DNA from: Anseranas semipalmata
Taxonomy: Eukaryota > Chordata > Aves > Anseriformes > Anseranatidae
Direction: 5' to 3'
Assembly (NCBI GenBank): GCA_013399115.1
Contig: VXAA01004295.1
Span: 28,796 to 92,795 of the forward strand
Length of the DNA stretch: 64,000 nt
The notes beneath the pieces were generated by a model. That model saw nothing but the letters and a program-made list of their open reading frames with translations, was not told the origin of the DNA and made no database searches. Below, piece by piece: positions 37,640 through 49,725 of the stretch. The position numbers and the translations under genes were made by a program. Each line of letters starts with the position of its first letter. Positions within the stretch are counted from its first letter, which is position 1.

Positions 37640-38110
37640 GAATGTGCTGCATGTACAGAACAGCCTGTTCACAGCCTGGTACATCTAAAAACCACACTGA
37701 AATCACTCAGGGCTCCTCCATCTCGGGCAGGGGCACCCAGCCAGCACCGAGCAGGTACCACCGCACGTCACTTCGCATCGGCATGGCAGACCCTGTCGTC
37801 ATCACAGCGCTCGCTGCAGGCCTGACAGCGCATCGGCAGGAGGCAGTGGCCTCCGAGAGGGGGCTCACACTTCTCCTTCGGCTCCCCGTGAGGAGATGGC
37901 TTGCTTCCAAAGGCAATGTTTTGCGTACTCTTCTGGAGGTCGTGTCAACAAGGCAGTTCAAGGAACTAAGCGGTATTTCTGAGTAGCGGCAGCTCTGTCC
38001 CACTGAACGTTCGGCAAGGCACCGGCCTGCTTCCCTCGCTGAGGCACGGCCGCGGTGCTCCCTGTGCCACCTCCGTCCAGGAAAAGCTCTCTGAGGATCG
38101 GGATCTTTGG
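37640..38110. other. CpG-rich patch with long overlapping open frames
   Basis: CpG dinucleotides are clearly more frequent here than in the flanks, with the densest parts at about 37750-37880 and 37980-38100. The longest frame of the window (195 codons, plus, 37399-37986) and a 140-codon minus frame (37707-38129) overlap in this patch. Neither has a domain, signal peptide or membrane segment that I recognise. High GC alone lowers the number of stop codons on both strands. It may be a small CpG island (a promoter of an unannotated transcript), an exon or simply GC-rich DNA. I cannot choose between these. Confidence 0.45.
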
Positions 38111-38699
38111 GACCAGCAGTTTCAACCACCTCTACCCATTAACTGGTGAACATTTGTACCTAGCTTCGTAGGCGATCCCCTTGTGCTTGGTTGTCTGTCA
38201 GAAATTTGCAGCCTTAAAAAAGGCTGTTTTCAGCCTCTCTAAACAAAAGTTTAGGCGGGAGAGCTTTAGCTGCATTTTCTGCTGGCAATGCTGCTGGTGG
38301 CCCTGGTGTCTGGGCTCTACCACACTACTGGCCTCCAGAATCAACACTACCTTACATTTTAAATGGTGCTTTGGGAAGTCCCCAACATATGAAAACAGCT
38401 GAATGCAGCAGTGCTCCCAGTATACAGGGCCCAGTCTCCTGTACAAACAGCTGCCTTGTCTGACTGTTTTGACAACAGAAAGTGTTGAGGAAACACAATC
38501 CTGAGCCTGTTTGGTTTGTGCAGTATTCATTGCTGGAGTTCTAAAAATAATACATTCATATCGCCCACTCCTTCTTAATTTAACTCAACTTCAGTTTTTG
38601 GCAAAGGAAAACAGCGTTTTAGACATGATCCGTCACAAGAACGAAAGGAGGAACTTTCACTTCTAAACCTGAACGGACTTCTGCAAATTTTAGTAAAAA

Positions 38700-38812
38700 T
38701 CCCTGGTCACATTTTCTTCATCTGTAAAACTGAAACAAGGTTGTTTTGGTGCCCATCTCATGAAGGATTAGCAAGTGCTTTGAAGGCCTTTCAAGACTGA
38801 AAATACTTTCCT
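38700..38812 (+). mobile_element. Probable ancient MIR/CORE-SINE fragment
   Basis: The order of words matches the MIR consensus as I know it: TTCTTCATCTGTAAAA, then GCCCATCTCATGAAGGATTA, then GCAAGTGCTTTGAAGGCC. MIR has CTCATCTGTAAAATGGG, TGCCTACCTCATAGGGTTGT, GTGAGGATTAAATGA and AAAGCACTTTGAA in this order. Such SINEs date to early amniote evolution and survive in birds only as decayed pieces. The match is by eye. Confidence 0.55.
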
Positions 38813-41452
38813 ACTCTTCAGTCCTCTTGCCTACCTGTGTATTGCTTGGAGGCTCAGACCACCAGAGATGTTGGGGTGATGCATGTTATTAACAGGGATT
38901 AAGCTGAACAGGAGCAACCCAGGGAGCCAGGGGTTGTGGGGACCATCGTACTTTTGAGGCTACCAGCAGTGAAGATAGACTTTGACTGTGACTATTCCCT
39001 GTGCACACAGTTCAGCAAGGGCGTAAGTATGACCAAAACACAGATTCAAGGACAGCATAGGTACAAAGGCAAAAGGGATTTTGGAATACTCAAATATGAC
39101 TATTGTCACCCCAGGTTAAGAAACAAATCAGTAGCTTGATCTTGCTGTCATTACACAGGTAAGAAATTCAAGAAACCAGTGTGGCTAATCCTGTGATTAA
39201 GGACTACAGACCAGGTTTGGGACTGACAGACAGGTTTGGGATCTCTTCTGAGGCAATCCCAGTTTAACAGGAGTAACGATCCCAGTACCAGGTTATGAGG
39301 GCCAGTGTTTCAAGCATGTGGAAGAAGAAGTTATAATCAGTTTTCAGATTGGAGGGATATTCTTGTGCTTAGATAATTCTGTTACACATGTGAAGCAATT
39401 TTGTGTTTGACTCTGCAGCTGTAAAATAATGATAGTTTTTTTATTAGAAAATTAAGATCACATGAATGCAAGGCTCTTCCAGGACAGCGCAGCAATTTTG
39501 AAACACAAAAGGAAGAACTCAGTGATTTGCAGAAAATGCAATGACAGACAGGGAATACAGTGTCCTTTTTCAGGAGCTACATTTAAAGGGTAAGATTAGA
39601 AGTGCATTATCTTTATGCGGGATTACAGAAAGCCCACTTCCACAGCTGGTGCAACTGGCACTGGGAGAAGGACAATCTGCCTGCTCTTCAGCTTCTGACC
39701 AGTGATAACATCATGTAGGATAACACTGGGAAGGGACTTATTTAATTTTAAAATAATTGCTATGTACATATATATGTAGGTGTGTGTGGCTAATAGTTGT
39801 CTTCTGCTGTTTCCAGTTTCTTAAATATCACATAGAACTTTCTAACTCTGTTCAATTTTTTTAAATTTCCTTCAACTCTTATTTTTGAATGTCCTTCTTT
39901 CAGTGTGCTTTCCAGGAAGGGAGGGAAGAGGGAGCAGAATAAACATCCATAGTTAGGTCTTGTTTTTAGAGCAGTTCAGTAAATTCCTGCAGGCCAGGCA
40001 GAAGAGGAAGAGTGTTTTTTCAATGTTAGAGAAAACTGGTATGTTTTCTCAAAATTAGAGGCTGTCCAGACGTTTCAGGCATCATTCATTTTTATGTGGG
40101 GGGCACATTTGCCCATCTGCATATACTGAGTGGTCCCAGATGAGGACAAGGGTGCAGACAGATGCAGACAGCCCACCTTCCAGGTGGGACGGGGGTATCT
40201 GCAAACTCAGCCATTAGCCAGCACAGTTTGCCCTCATGGTTTTACAAGTGTCATGTGCTGCCTCCAAAGCTGAGGCAGAGAGACCTTTGCAAATGATTTC
40301 TGCAGATAGCCTGAATGAAGGTGAAGATATGGTAACCAAAGAGTTTTCGGTGTTTGTCTCTGTGTTAGCAGGTATCTAACTGCTCAAATAGAAGTTTTGT
40401 CTGCCATTAAACATTTGCAGGCTCAGAGCCTCAAAGGTCAGGAGATATCTGGGTTAAATCCGTACCCTAGGTAGCCCACACCACTCATCCCTAAACACGC
40501 ACATAGGAACCATAGGCATTCAGAAACTAAGGAACCTGCTTTTGTAGAAATGTCCAAAGTGTTGAAGCCTATCTCTTTTGAATGGGTGGATCTGGAGCAT
40601 TTGCTGGAGACTTTCTAGAGTGTTGCTCTGTAACAGCGCAGGTCCCCTGTGAGGCTGCAATGTCAGCAGCAAGTTCAAGCTGGCTGCTGAGGGAGAAAGG
40701 ACTCTTGGCCTGTTGTAGAAGGTAACTGGTAAACCAGCACCGATGAAAAGAGCTGGCAAGCAGTTCAGAAGGAAAACTGTTCCTCTTTTGGTCATATAAA
40801 TTGTTTTCCTTTACATAACCCTTTTTTACGTACGTTGTTTTAATTCAATGCAACCCAACAATAATAACCTGAAAATGCTATTAGCAAGCAGATTGCTGGA
40901 GTTGGTAGTCTGTCACTGCTCGACTTCCTTGTCATTGGTTTGGGATGCCCACAGACAGGCTCCCAGCATGCTTATAAACAAAAAAGGGAATCTGAAGAGA
41001 TCAGAAGGCATATGCACAATCACTTATTACTTGGTGCCAACTGGGAGCATGATAAAAACTGCAAAGGAGGAGGCCACCAAATTCTTATTGTGTTCAGTGA
41101 GTTAGCGAAAAATCAAACCCAAAGTCCTACTCCAATAACAACTAATGTCTCTGCTGAGCTCCAAGCTTATTTCAAGATTGCAATTTCTCTGAGACTGACT
41201 GGCTTAAATAATTATCTAATGAGTCAGGCCTCCAAGGAGCAGCATTTGACATCCTGGCAGGGAAAAAACAGCTTTAATTGTCAACTTTTCATAATCTGAA
41301 ATTTAAAATGCTAACTGACCATTTTGAAGCTGCTGATCCGTCCTGGTAAGGTATGTATTTTCCTTATGAATAGTACTACTTTTGATCTTCAGGTTTTCCT
41401 TGATGCACCTCTGGCTGCAATTAACAGAGGCTATAACCCATTTGACATCCCT

Positions 41453-41481
41453 CCCCCCCCNNNNNCCCCCCCTTTTTTTTT
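41453..41481. other. Assembly gap inside a C/T homopolymer
   Basis: Eight C, five N (41461-41465) and seven C are followed by about ten T. The unresolved bases sit in a poly(C) run, so the true length is unknown. A G/C homopolymer of this size often stalls sequencing. Two short frames that cross the gap are not meaningful. Confidence 0.95.
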
Positions 41482-43164
41482 TCTGGAGTACTCCAGCTTG
41501 CTTACTTCCTGTCATGTTCTTTTTTCTTGAAAATGCAACTTGCTTGCATTCTTGCATTGGTTTAATTGTTGGCCCACAATAAACTTCCTTATTATGAAGT
41601 GATCATTATCACCAAGCAATGCAAAACAAAAAAAAAAAATGCTAAACAAGAAGAATAAATCTTTAGTGCCATTTGATGTGTCTGAGTCTAGTTATAAATA
41701 AAGACACAAAAGAGAAATATTTTGTGTAAAGAACCTCCAAATTACAGCCTTGCCCAGATCCTCTTATATGTATCTGTCAGAAATCCCTTCTCTGACTCCC
41801 AGAGCTTCGTGATGAAAGAGGAGTGAATTTGCTTCTCTGTATGCAGTCTTTTCTCTTCCCTAAACTGGGCACTTCTGGATGCTCTTCCTTCCCAGAGGAG
41901 AATTACAGGCTAGCCCAAACCTCCCTGATTTGTTCCACTTAACTTGTCAAACAGAATCATTAACATTCAGTCTGATAAGCCAAATCTATCAACTACCACA
42001 AGCAGCTCCTGCTAGTTTGGGAAAAAGGGATGCCTGAGTCCTTTCCCCTCAGTTATTAGAGAACTATCAGGGAAAACACAGCTCAATTCACAGTAAAGTA
42101 TTAAAGGTGAAGTTTCAGTTTTCAGCACCCCTGAAGCAGGGTGAAGACCTTCTTGCACCATCCAGGAGTGGGGCAGCTCAAGGAACAAACTTCATTTGCA
42201 AAGCTGAGGGCAGCAGGTGCCCATGACAAACCAGCTACCTAAAATACTACACTAATCAACTGGAACTCACTGAGCGGTTAGAAAAGTTGTATCATCCTAA
42301 ATGTAAAGGGAAAGCATCTTTGCACCCAAGGAGAAGCTATAATCTAAAATGCCATCAGAATGCAAGGCACTATTCAAAGGGTAACTGAGCCCTGACTATA
42401 TCGGTTTTTCACAACCAAAAGGAAGAACCTTTTTAGTCTGCTTACGTCAACTAATAAATGTTGGAGGTTTTATTTCAGAAAGGTTAATTTTATAGGTATA
42501 TAAACTCTGCCGGTTTAGTCTGTCAGTCAGGGCACGAGAGCAAAAGGAAGATGCTCACTAACTGTTCTTTCAGGGACGAGCGAGTCCTTCTGGTGACAAT
42601 GGAAAAGGCGGGTTTTGGTCTCCTAGCTCATGACATGGACTCACTGTCAGCAGGCTGAGGCATGGTTAGCCTTTGGTACGCATTTTACTCACTGCAATTT
42701 GTTTTCAAGGGTTTTATTCATTCTGCTAATGAAATGTTTGTCAGGCATACCACTCCTGAAACACTATTTCGTTCTTTGTAGGTAAATCACAAACCTGAGC
42801 CTGCTGTGACACCGCTGAGCTGTAGCCCCTCGCTTCTTGCTAATGGGCAGCCTTGTGGAAACACGTATGTCTGGCCATTCTGAAGAAACGGTGTCTCCAG
42901 CTGAAATCACATTTTGGCAAAAATGACGTGAGCAGTTAAAATTACCACCCCATAGCTGTGAGTGGTGAGGATGTGACCCAGATCGTAGCACTGTAAAAAG
43001 GCATCTAGCAATGCAGCGGGGTGCGCTGTAATTCCAGGCTGCTCCTCACCATCTGTTGAGAGCTACGTCTTAGAGGAGAAAGGAGGCACCGCCGTATAAA
43101 TCCTTTTTATTTAGAAATGCTAAATTTAGGATCCAGAAGGGATCTGCATTTTTCCCCACAGCCT

Positions 43165-43332
43165 TTTCTGCGTGCATGTGTTCAGCTGCGGCAGCTTCGC
43201 CTCTGCCTACGCCGATGCTGCTGCAGGAGGCCACGCAAGGAGGCCAGCGGTGCTGCCTCACCGTGCCCGCTGCCAGCGGCGTGCTGCTGCCCACTCCAGC
43301 TGCGGTCGCTCCAATGTCCCTGCTGTCCCCAT
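43165..43332. other. CpG-rich patch beside the LTR
   Basis: About 170 bases contain around 14 CpG (for example in AGCGGCGTG and TGCGGTCGC), far above the neighbouring DNA. Plus-strand frames encode alanine-, cysteine- and arginine-rich sequence with no known domain. It ends exactly where the LTR begins, so it could be an unrecognised piece of the insertion, a small CpG island or an exon. Confidence 0.45.
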
Positions 43333-43848
43333 TGCGGTGTTTTCACCCTGCTGGGTAGCTGAACTCCACCACAACTGCTCTCTCACTCCCCCTCCTCAAA
43401 GGAAAAGGGGGAGAAAATACAATGAAAAAGGGCTCAAGGGTTGAGATAAGGACAGGGAGATCACCCACCAATTACCGTCATGGGCAAAACAGACTCAATG
43501 TAGGGAGATCAAAATAATTTATTGCCTATCATTAGCAGTCTAGAGCAGTGAGAAATTAAAAGCAAACTAAAAACACCTTCCCCAACCACCCTCTTCTACC
43601 TCCTCCTCACATTTTCTCACCCCTCTCTCCCAGCTGCTCTTGCGCAGCAGACTTTCCCTTCCTTAACTCTGCTCTCCGAGGGGCCCAACCAGCATCGCTC
43701 ACTGGCTCAGCTCTGCCCAGTGGTGGGTCCATTTTGGAGCTGGCTGGAGCTGGCTCTTATCTAACATGGGGCAGCTGCTGGGCTCTGCTCACAGAGGACC
43801 CCCTGCAGGCCACCCATTACCAAAACCTTGCCAAGTAAAACCAATACA
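43333..43848 (-). mobile_element. Endogenous retrovirus LTR, minus strand
   Basis: This is a long terminal repeat of a type widespread in bird genomes. Read on the minus strand it starts TGTATTGGTTTTACTTGGC, continues GGTTTTGGTAATGGG and GCTGCCCCATGTTAGATAAG, and carries a poly(A) signal AATAAA (plus-strand TTTATT at 43518-43523). It ends near AGCTACCCAGCAGGGTG. The 3' part around 43380-43560 (GTTGAGATAAGGACAGGGAG, GGGCAAAACAGACTCAA) is diagnostic for the family as I remember it. No internal retroviral genes are attached, so this is a solo LTR. The left edge is approximate, and the flanks (CCCAT and CCTAC) do not form a clean target-site duplication. Confidence 0.82.
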
Positions 43849-46800
43849 CCTACATATGAGGATGGAGAGAGACGTTTCAGCTTTAACTTCAAGCAGACCG
43901 AAGAGGCCACTTAATTCCTACACCCTTGGGCACCAGGGTTCAACTATGGCAACAACAATACTGTAGTGAGAATCCTATTTTCTCATTAATATATGGAACA
44001 AGCATCTTCCCCTCTGTAGGAAAATATCTCCAGCTGCTTTTCTGTACTTAGTGAAACTGTTTGGAAGATGAAATACCAAACTCCAGCCCAGTAGGAATTT
44101 GCTAGTCACTGCACTAAATGATCCAGTGTTTCTGAGTGCTGTATGCTAACAGCCTTTAGAAAAAAAGGATCAAAATCTGAGTTGATCTTAACTATTTCCC
44201 AGTGCTCAGTAGCAGCCTGTACAACTGTTCAGAGGCTCAAGCTAAGTTTGCTGGGTTGGAACAGTTTTGACTTCCAGTGTTTTGCCTCTGTAGCTTTGCA
44301 AAAAAAGAAGCTAACACAGTTCTCTCTTACATGTATGCATTTGGCAACCCTAATATCAGTTTATGGCACCCAGGCTGATCCCAGCTGTTTAGCAGGGACA
44401 CAGGTGGCTGTCACTTCAGTGCCTTAAACAGGCCTGCACACTGCCTTGGCTGTGTAAATCAAAAAACAGCATGGTAGATGGTGAAGAGGCAGGTTATATG
44501 GCAAATCCCAATTTTTGGTGAATTCCCAGCACTGGGAGCAATTGGCAATGTGGGCAGAAATTGAAGAGCTTGGAAGATGTTCCCTCAGCCCTTGCTAGCT
44601 TCCAGCAAACTAAGGCACAGTGAAAGGCAGAGCAGGAAAACTGGTGGGGTTCTTGCTGTGAAAACCAACCCAGAGCAGTGGTTCTTTGCAGGGCTGGCTA
44701 GCACACCATGCTGGCACTTCTCCTTGTACTGAGCTGCTAAGTCACGGTAAAAGCTACAACTTTACTGCAGGTACTTTCTATTATTATTATCCCATGTAAA
44801 CAACAGTGGCAGCTGCTGCAGAAATCATAGGTTTTTATGCAAATAGCTGTGCCCAGCTCTGAGCTGCGCTGCCATGTGCCAGGGCACCCGAGGGAGCCCT
44901 TGGTTCCATCCACTTGGAAGAAGCCGTTTCTCCCAGGGCTGCTTTGCAATCTGCTCCGCTCTGGTCATTAGGAGGGACCAGGCTGCTCCTGCCACGATGG
45001 CCCTTCCTCGCCCTGCCGAGCATGGAGGGGATGGAAAAGATGGGGCAGTTTCTATTGATTTGTTTTACTCTTCCACCAGGAAAAAGAGGTAACTTGTGCA
45101 ACTTCACAAGCCCTCCCCCTGCATTTAACAGGTGGTCGTAGGGTTTATTTTGCAGGCATCGAGGTCTTAGAGCTCCATATCTGGTTCATGGGTTGTACAT
45201 TTGTTTGTGAGGTTCATGCCTGCTATCACCGAAGGAAAAAGAAAGCTCCCCTGCCTGTTCACTAATTCCTCTTGCCTTCTCTCAGCAAATGAAACCTAAT
45301 TTAAAGTGCTGTACACCTCTACATTGCCCAAAAAGCTTTCTCCGTGCAGAGGGAAAAGCAAGTGCATGGCTCCAGTACTAATTTTATTATAGTGTAGCAA
45401 AGAACAAAATAAAAAATAATTAAAATTCATGTTTAAATTAGTTAGATCATCTTCATTTTGAAATACTGAGGCAATATTTTGGTGTAACAGCCCTTCCCTT
45501 TGGGAGTTTCTAGAACTTGGGGAAATTTAGGAACATACCAGGGTCATTTTCTTTCACTTCAATATAGTGGATTTCCCCTGAGCATGGCCTTTGCTTTGAT
45601 TAAGATATGAGAAGACTGCTGCTGGCTGATAAAATACCAGTCTCCAAGACAGCAATAGCAGAGCCTCTTTTTTATTTGACTAACAATCTAAATAACTTAA
45701 TACAGTAGCTTAATACTTTCCAAGTGAGAATGAGGATGACGATGGATATTGACAAATATTTTTCTAGACTGTATACAGCTTAATTATAGCCCCAATCCAG
45801 TAACATGCCTTATCTGAATTACTTCTGCTCATAACATTACATTAAACTCCTGCTGAGGGATTCTGCTCAAATATGTGCATGTTGATGTGAAGGTAAATCT
45901 GGCCCCAAGAAGTGATCCACACCAGGATGTGTAGGGGGAGGTAACACATAGAAGCTGAAGCTGCTACAACTGACACANNACAAAAAAAAAAAGAAAAATT
46001 AATCAGAAAAAAAAAAAAAAAAAAAAAAAAGCAGAGGTGGCGATTTCTTTGTCTAACATGACTCCACAATTCTATGCAGACATAAGACAGCATAAGTTAT
46101 GCCACCACCCAGCCCACGCACCCTTCTTGTCACATCCTTCTCTTGGGATGCCCACAGAGAGCAGCACTCTGTTCGGCTGTCATCTGAAGTGCACCAAAGC
46201 CCCAGCAGTTCACCCACAGGGACATCCACTGCTTGCACATAGATCAGCTCTCCTCATCCCTGTACACTGGTTCTCTAGAAATGGCAAAAGGTGGCTTTGC
46301 AATTGACGTACAGCACAATTTTATCATAAACAGAAGAAATACGATGTAGTCGTTAGCAGTATGTAGAATAATGGCATTCCACTAAATATCACGAAGCTGA
46401 CGTTTTTCCTCCCAACCCTAAAATACATTAAATTTTGCAAGTAGGAACAGGCAAAACACAGAATTTCTCATATTCCCATTAAAAAAAATAGAAGAGCCAT
46501 TTTGCCATTTATCTGCATGTTCCTTCACTATGGAAATAAGCCACAGAAAATGTTTGCTTGAGCCTTGAAGAAATATACTTTCCTATTTCCTATTGTGCAA
46601 ACGGCTTTGTTATCAGTAACAAACCAAGAGAGACTAATTTATCACTGGATAAAGAGTCTACAAAACCAAAGAAAGTGTTACACAAAAGAAGGTTCATGCT
46701 AAGTAAAATAGGTGGTCAAATTCATCCACCAAGATGAATTTGGCTTCACAACGCTGACATTAGGATAGCTGATTATTTTATATCTCTACTGTGAATTTCT

Positions 46801-48299
46801 CTCAGGCAGGCAGGTAAGAAAATAGGACAGAATGGACCACTTCAGCTAGTGGTCTCAAGCCTGAAAACATTTGCCACACCTATCTGGCAGTGTGGCAAGT
46901 CCAAATATTTCAAAATCATTAGTCACAGAATTCACTTCAAAATAATAGGATTAAAATAAATGAAGCAAACAACAAATCATAGCCTTTTAAATTTGGTGTT
47001 TTGCTGCTGACCTAGCAAGGTGCACATTTTCAAGTTTCTCTCTGCAATCATAAGGAACTGCTCAGCTTTTAATAAAATCTTGGAGACTCACATAATCCAA
47101 GTTTTTCAGAAACATAGTTAAAGAGAAACCATTCAACATTTTGCAAGTTGGAATGAAATTCAGACTTGGTAATGAAAGCAGTTTTGTTCGCACTTTTGAC
47201 TTCCAGGGTATTCGGTAGCACAGATTATTTTTGTACGAAAGTCTGTCTGCATATTGCCATTAGTCTAGACTCAGATGAACAGCAGGCATCTGTTCATCAT
47301 TTAGACATTGATTTTCAGCTTTGGTGGCTTGGTTGGGTTGATCTGTGCTTGGAGTTAGACATCCTGTTAAATCAGGGACATAAAAGTGTCCCCTGTTATA
47401 AAAACACTAAAGTGACAAAACTTTTTGGCAAGAAGCTCTTCTCATGCTGATGAAAGCTGGGAATATACAGTGTGGTCATTACATTATTGTGCCTTAATAA
47501 TTTTTTTCTGGACAATGTACATAGTTATCCATGCTCCGCCTTGGCACCAAGTGAGGAATCACCACCGGTAGTGTTTGAGGACAGTCATACATCACTAGTG
47601 TAAGATGTACAAAATTGGCGGTCTGCCGAGGAAAGAGGATGAAGGTGACAGAGATGTCCGTTTCCAGATCTAACCTGACATCCCAAGAGGCACGGTGCCT
47701 AAGAGCCTGGATCTGATCTCTTAGAAAACCTCAACCGTTAAAGGAGCCCCTACAACAGGTGAGACCAAGCCCCTGGGACAGGTGAGAGCTGCAGGATGCA
47801 GGGGGAGGCTTGAGGGCTCTCCCCGGTCTCTCCAGCTGAAGGCCAAGGCTTGGGTAGGGACCAGCACCTGGAGAGGATGGGGTGGCCAGGAGATGGGACA
47901 ATCAGAAGTATTACTTAACTGATTTGATAGCTTAATGGACATGATATATTTGTGATTTATTTGGGGCAGGGGGAGAGGGAGAGGCACATTCTCAAGGTGT
48001 GCATGGGGGTTGCATACACCTGCTGTGACACCAGCAGTTGGAGGCAATAAAGATGTTGAGAGACTCTGAGCATGAAAAGAGGAGGGGGAAGCAGCCCTGC
48101 TGCAGGGGGCTTGTTATCTGGTTCTCGGAGAGGTAAAGGCTCCTTTGGATCTCATTTCTGCAGAGCAAAAGAGGAGTTGGCCCAGAGTGTGAAGAAGACA
48201 AACCTGGTGCAAGTGACCGTAAAGAACGGTATTCCTGATAATTAACAATAAAGCAGTAAAATAAAAATAAAGGATTTCAAGAAAAGGAACATCACAACT
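43849..48299. other. Non-coding DNA
   Basis: No gene is supported. A GC-richer stretch at about 44870-45095 holds a 72-codon plus frame ending next to AGG/GTAACT, but it has no clear acceptor and no recognised product. Around 47640-48120 G-rich sequence carries a minus frame of 108 codons that I do not recognise. An A-rich tract with a 2-base N gap is listed separately. Confidence 0.6.
45978..46030. repeat. Two-base gap and compound poly(A) tract
   Basis: NN at 45978-45979 is followed by two A runs (about 11 and 24 A) separated by AGAAAAATTAATCAG. The gap and the length of the A runs are likely assembly-limited. Confidence 0.9.
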
Positions 48300-49725
48300 T
48301 GGTGAATTGAGAAATAAGCAAGGCAGAAGAAAAAAGGCGGGTTGGAAGAAAGTTCTTAAAAATGCAGTCTCAAAGAGAGAAGCACACTTTATTCTCATAG
48401 AAAGGAGATACATGAAGTGTAGTGAGAAACCTCTTTTGCTAACGCAGGAGTTTTTCAGTGACCTGAAAATTATTTGGCATGGAAAGTAGGTCAAGTTCTA
48501 AGAAGATGTATGTAAGACTAGCACAAACCTACAAGGACATAATCAGAAAGGCGAAGGCATAGAAGAAAATAGTATTAGCACAAAATGAAACAAAAATAAA
48601 ATAAAATAAAATAAAATAAAATAAAATAAAATAAAATAAAATAAAATAAAATAAAATAAAATAAACAATAGAAGAAATACTGTAAAAAAATTTGCTAAAA
48701 TATGAAGGCAAGGAAAAAGAGGCTCTTTGCTAAGGACAAAGAAGGTTAATATTATACAGAGGTAGGAAACAAGGCCTTCTGAGCAAGGAAGAAGTGGTAG
48801 ATTTCTTGATATTGGCTGCTGCAATACTGTTGAGTTTGCTTCACAGGGGAGTCTCATAAACAAGTTAAGGAAGCAATCTTATTGAAACCACTGTGAAATT
48901 GTAAAACTGGCTGGCAAATCATACTTCTAGAGAAAATGACAAGTAAATTTACGTTAGGATTTTTCCAAGGTCTGGTGTTATACACTATTTAAGGGTTTGG
49001 ACACAAGACAACGAAGCCCTCTCGTACAGGACACAAGCTGGAGGATAGGGTTGAACTTCAAAATGATTTCAAAAACTGAGATGGTCTGAAATAAATAGTA
49101 CAATAGGTAGGTAGTAGAATTCACTGTACAAATACAAGATGGGAAGTGGTGAACGAAGCACCTGCTTTTTAGTTAAGGTTCTGGGGAGCACATGAGCGCG
49201 TAGGAGCACATGACCTGAGTCAGTAATGTTGAGCTACAGCAAGAATACAGCTTCACAGCAGGATGCTGAAATGAAGGATTTGTGTGGAAGATGTAAGTAA
49301 TCCTTCTGCCCTGCTTGTCACTGGCAACATCTCAGCTCTGCTTGAAGAAACACGGGGTCAGTCTGAGAGAAGCCGGAGCAGAAGCAGCAGGATTAAAGGC
49401 TGAGTCCCTGATCTCAGAGATGAGACAGAGAGCAGCGGGGCTGTTCAGACAAGAGAAAGCAGAGGAGAAATATGATAACAGCTTCTACATTTATAAAATT
49501 GTTCTGCAGGCCATGGGACACGGGTTGAGAAGAAACGGGTCTTAAAAAGTGCCTAAACAGCAGATTTAGGTTAAACAACACCAGTTTCAAACTGCAGGAA
49601 TAACTAAGGACTGTCTGCCTTCAGAGGCAGGTCAGGCAAACCTCTGGCAGGGTTGGCCAGGCTGCCCTGTCCTGGGGCAGGGGGTGGCCGAGGTGACCTC
49701 CAGGGCGCTTTCTATAACTCCATGA
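48300..49725 (+). mobile_element. Long, ancient, decayed CR1 LINE
   Basis: Several short blocks occur in the order expected of CR1 ORF2 and 3' UTR. ACATAATCAGAAAGGCGAAGG at about 48537-48556 matches the CR1 word ATCAGGAAGGC(A/G)AA. GATGGTCTGAAATAAATAG near 49080 fits the region that precedes TTCAATAAGGACAAATGC in better copies. CACAAATACA-like and GATGGGAAG words follow at about 49120-49150. The end at about 49650-49725 reads GGCTGCCCTGTCCTGGGGCAG then GGTGACCTCCAGGGCGCTTTC, the usual CR1 end without the octamer tail. The frame is destroyed by many stops and indels. The part left of 48900 is less certain. Confidence 0.68.
48592..48665. repeat. (AAAAT)n microsatellite
   Basis: About 14 nearly perfect AAAAT units. 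It lies where CR1 copies have an A-rich stretch (around AACAAGAAAAA), so it probably grew from the CR1 sequence. On the minus strand it gives an artificial frame of repeated Ile-Leu-Phe-Tyr residues. Confidence 0.95.

Larger units (their letters stand above)
38111..43164. other. Non-coding DNA
   Basis: No gene is supported. The segment contains a possible ancient SINE (38700-38812), a small tandem repeat at about 39205-39243 (two copies of ACAGGTTTGGGA-like sequence) and an N gap. Frames of 60-119 codons are unrecognised. A further weak MIR-like stretch (CTGCAGCTGTAAAATAATG) lies at about 39410-39435 but is too short to call. Confidence 0.6.

Noticed and set aside
44874..45092. 72-codon plus frame ending near AGG/GTAACT in a GC-rich stretch.
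   Set aside because: No clear acceptor, opposing frames of similar length and no recognised product.
48543..48863. 106-codon minus frame with a long hydrophobic Ile-Leu-Phe-Tyr repeat resembling a membrane segment.
   Set aside because: It is the translation of the (AAAAT)n microsatellite.
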